Source of the DNA: Methylocystaceae bacterium
GTDB lineage: Bacteria; Pseudomonadota; Alphaproteobacteria; Rhizobiales; Beijerinckiaceae
Direction: 5' to 3'
Assembly (NCBI GenBank): GCA_014190435.1
Contig: BJGJ01000005.1
Location: 1 to 64,000 of the forward strand
Length of the DNA: 64,000 bases
A model generated the notes under the pieces. It searched no databases, had not been told where the DNA came from, and saw only the letters and a list, made by a program, of their open reading frames with translations. The position numbers and the translations under genes were made by a program. Of this stretch, positions 63,944 through 64,000 are shown in pieces (positions within the stretch are counted from its first letter, which is position 1; each line of letters opens with the position of its first letter).

Positions 63944-64000
63944 ATGTCGCTACCGCCTTTCGACCAGCGCGACGGATATATTTGGTTTAATGGCAGCCTT
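63944..64000 (+). CDS. ilvE: Branched-chain amino acid aminotransferase, N-terminal fragment (runs off window)
   Basis: Only 19 codons lie in the window: the N-terminus 'SLPPFDQRDGYIWFNGSL' matches the start of alphaproteobacterial class IV branched-chain aminotransferases ('PFDQRDGxIWxDG'). An AGGAG ribosome site sits 7 nt before the ATG. The gene is divergent from the petP/petR operon, a conserved neighbour relationship. It is too short for the ORF track. The assignment rests on 18 residues plus context. Confidence 0.8.
   Translation, partial: MSLPPFDQRDGYIWFNGSL

Noticed and set aside
1-64000. CRISPR array, insertion sequence, toxin-antitoxin or restriction system
   Set aside because: No spaced repeats, transposase motifs, paired toxin-antitoxin ORFs or endonuclease beside the methyltransferase were found on either strand.

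Overview
The window is a 64 kb piece of an alphaproteobacterial chromosome, most likely from an AT-rich member of the Hyphomicrobiales (Rhizobiales). The support is gene content and order: a protein-L-isoaspartate methyltransferase/TolC pair, an IalB-type exported protein, ubiG divergent from lysC, a cysteine desulfurase-sufBCDSTA island, a MoxR/DUF58/DUF4159 operon, a YbjN-proC-TetR run and a petP/petR-like regulator pair divergent from a branched-chain aminotransferase. Nearly all of it is densely packed housekeeping sequence. I see no insertion sequence, CRISPR array, rRNA operon or complete prophage. The taxonomic placement is an inference.

Region 1-4.4 kb: a frame-shifted DUF5681 gene runs off the left edge and faces the 3' end of a tRNA-Thr gene whose last bases are duplicated nearby. 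Next come rlmB and ispE (overlapping by ATGA), tRNA-Gly, an IalB-family exported protein and ubiG. Region 4.4-16 kb: aspartokinase, a small unknown protein, murJ, a polyprenyl-phosphate-type glycosyltransferase divergent from a ChbG/HpnK-type deacetylase, de novo NAD synthesis (nadA, nadB, nadC) with a perfect 19-bp palindrome just before nadA, pyrB, a small membrane protein and cysK.

Region 16-25 kb: an untranslated stretch with a tRNA-like segment and a hairpin, then pcm, tolC, a compact RecD/Dda-like helicase coupled to an unknown 93-residue protein, three unknown envelope proteins, an HNH nuclease and the CCA-adding enzyme. Region 25-33 kb: a tightly overlapping moxR-DUF58-DUF4159-VWA/GATase-like operon, anmK and an alpha/beta hydrolase. 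Region 33-41 kb: the complete SUF iron-sulfur assembly operon. Region 41-53 kb: gyrA (alanine at the classical quinolone position), coaD, two tandem cyclophilins (one exported, one cytosolic), a strong terminator, queA, an unknown small gene, tgt, an orphan DNA methyltransferase, recG, a VanX-type dipeptidase, pyrE and a DUF2165 protein. Region 53-64 kb: tRNA-Leu, a YqaA-type membrane protein, dsbB, rlmN, a UGT-like glycosyltransferase coupled to a chagasin-type protease inhibitor, an NDUFAF5-like methyltransferase, ybjN, proC, a TetR regulator, a histidine kinase with petR/petP-like regulators, and the first codons of ilvE at the right edge.

The observations most worth following are the queuosine enzyme Tgt, which has lost three of its four zinc ligands and sits between an unknown gene and an orphan DNA methyltransferase; the glycosyltransferase/chagasin pair; the nadA palindrome; the tRNA-Thr-associated remnant; and the tRNA-like leader before pcm. 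Start codons were moved inward from the ORF track wherever a downstream ATG or TTG had a better ribosome binding site or gave an ATGA/TAATG coupling.
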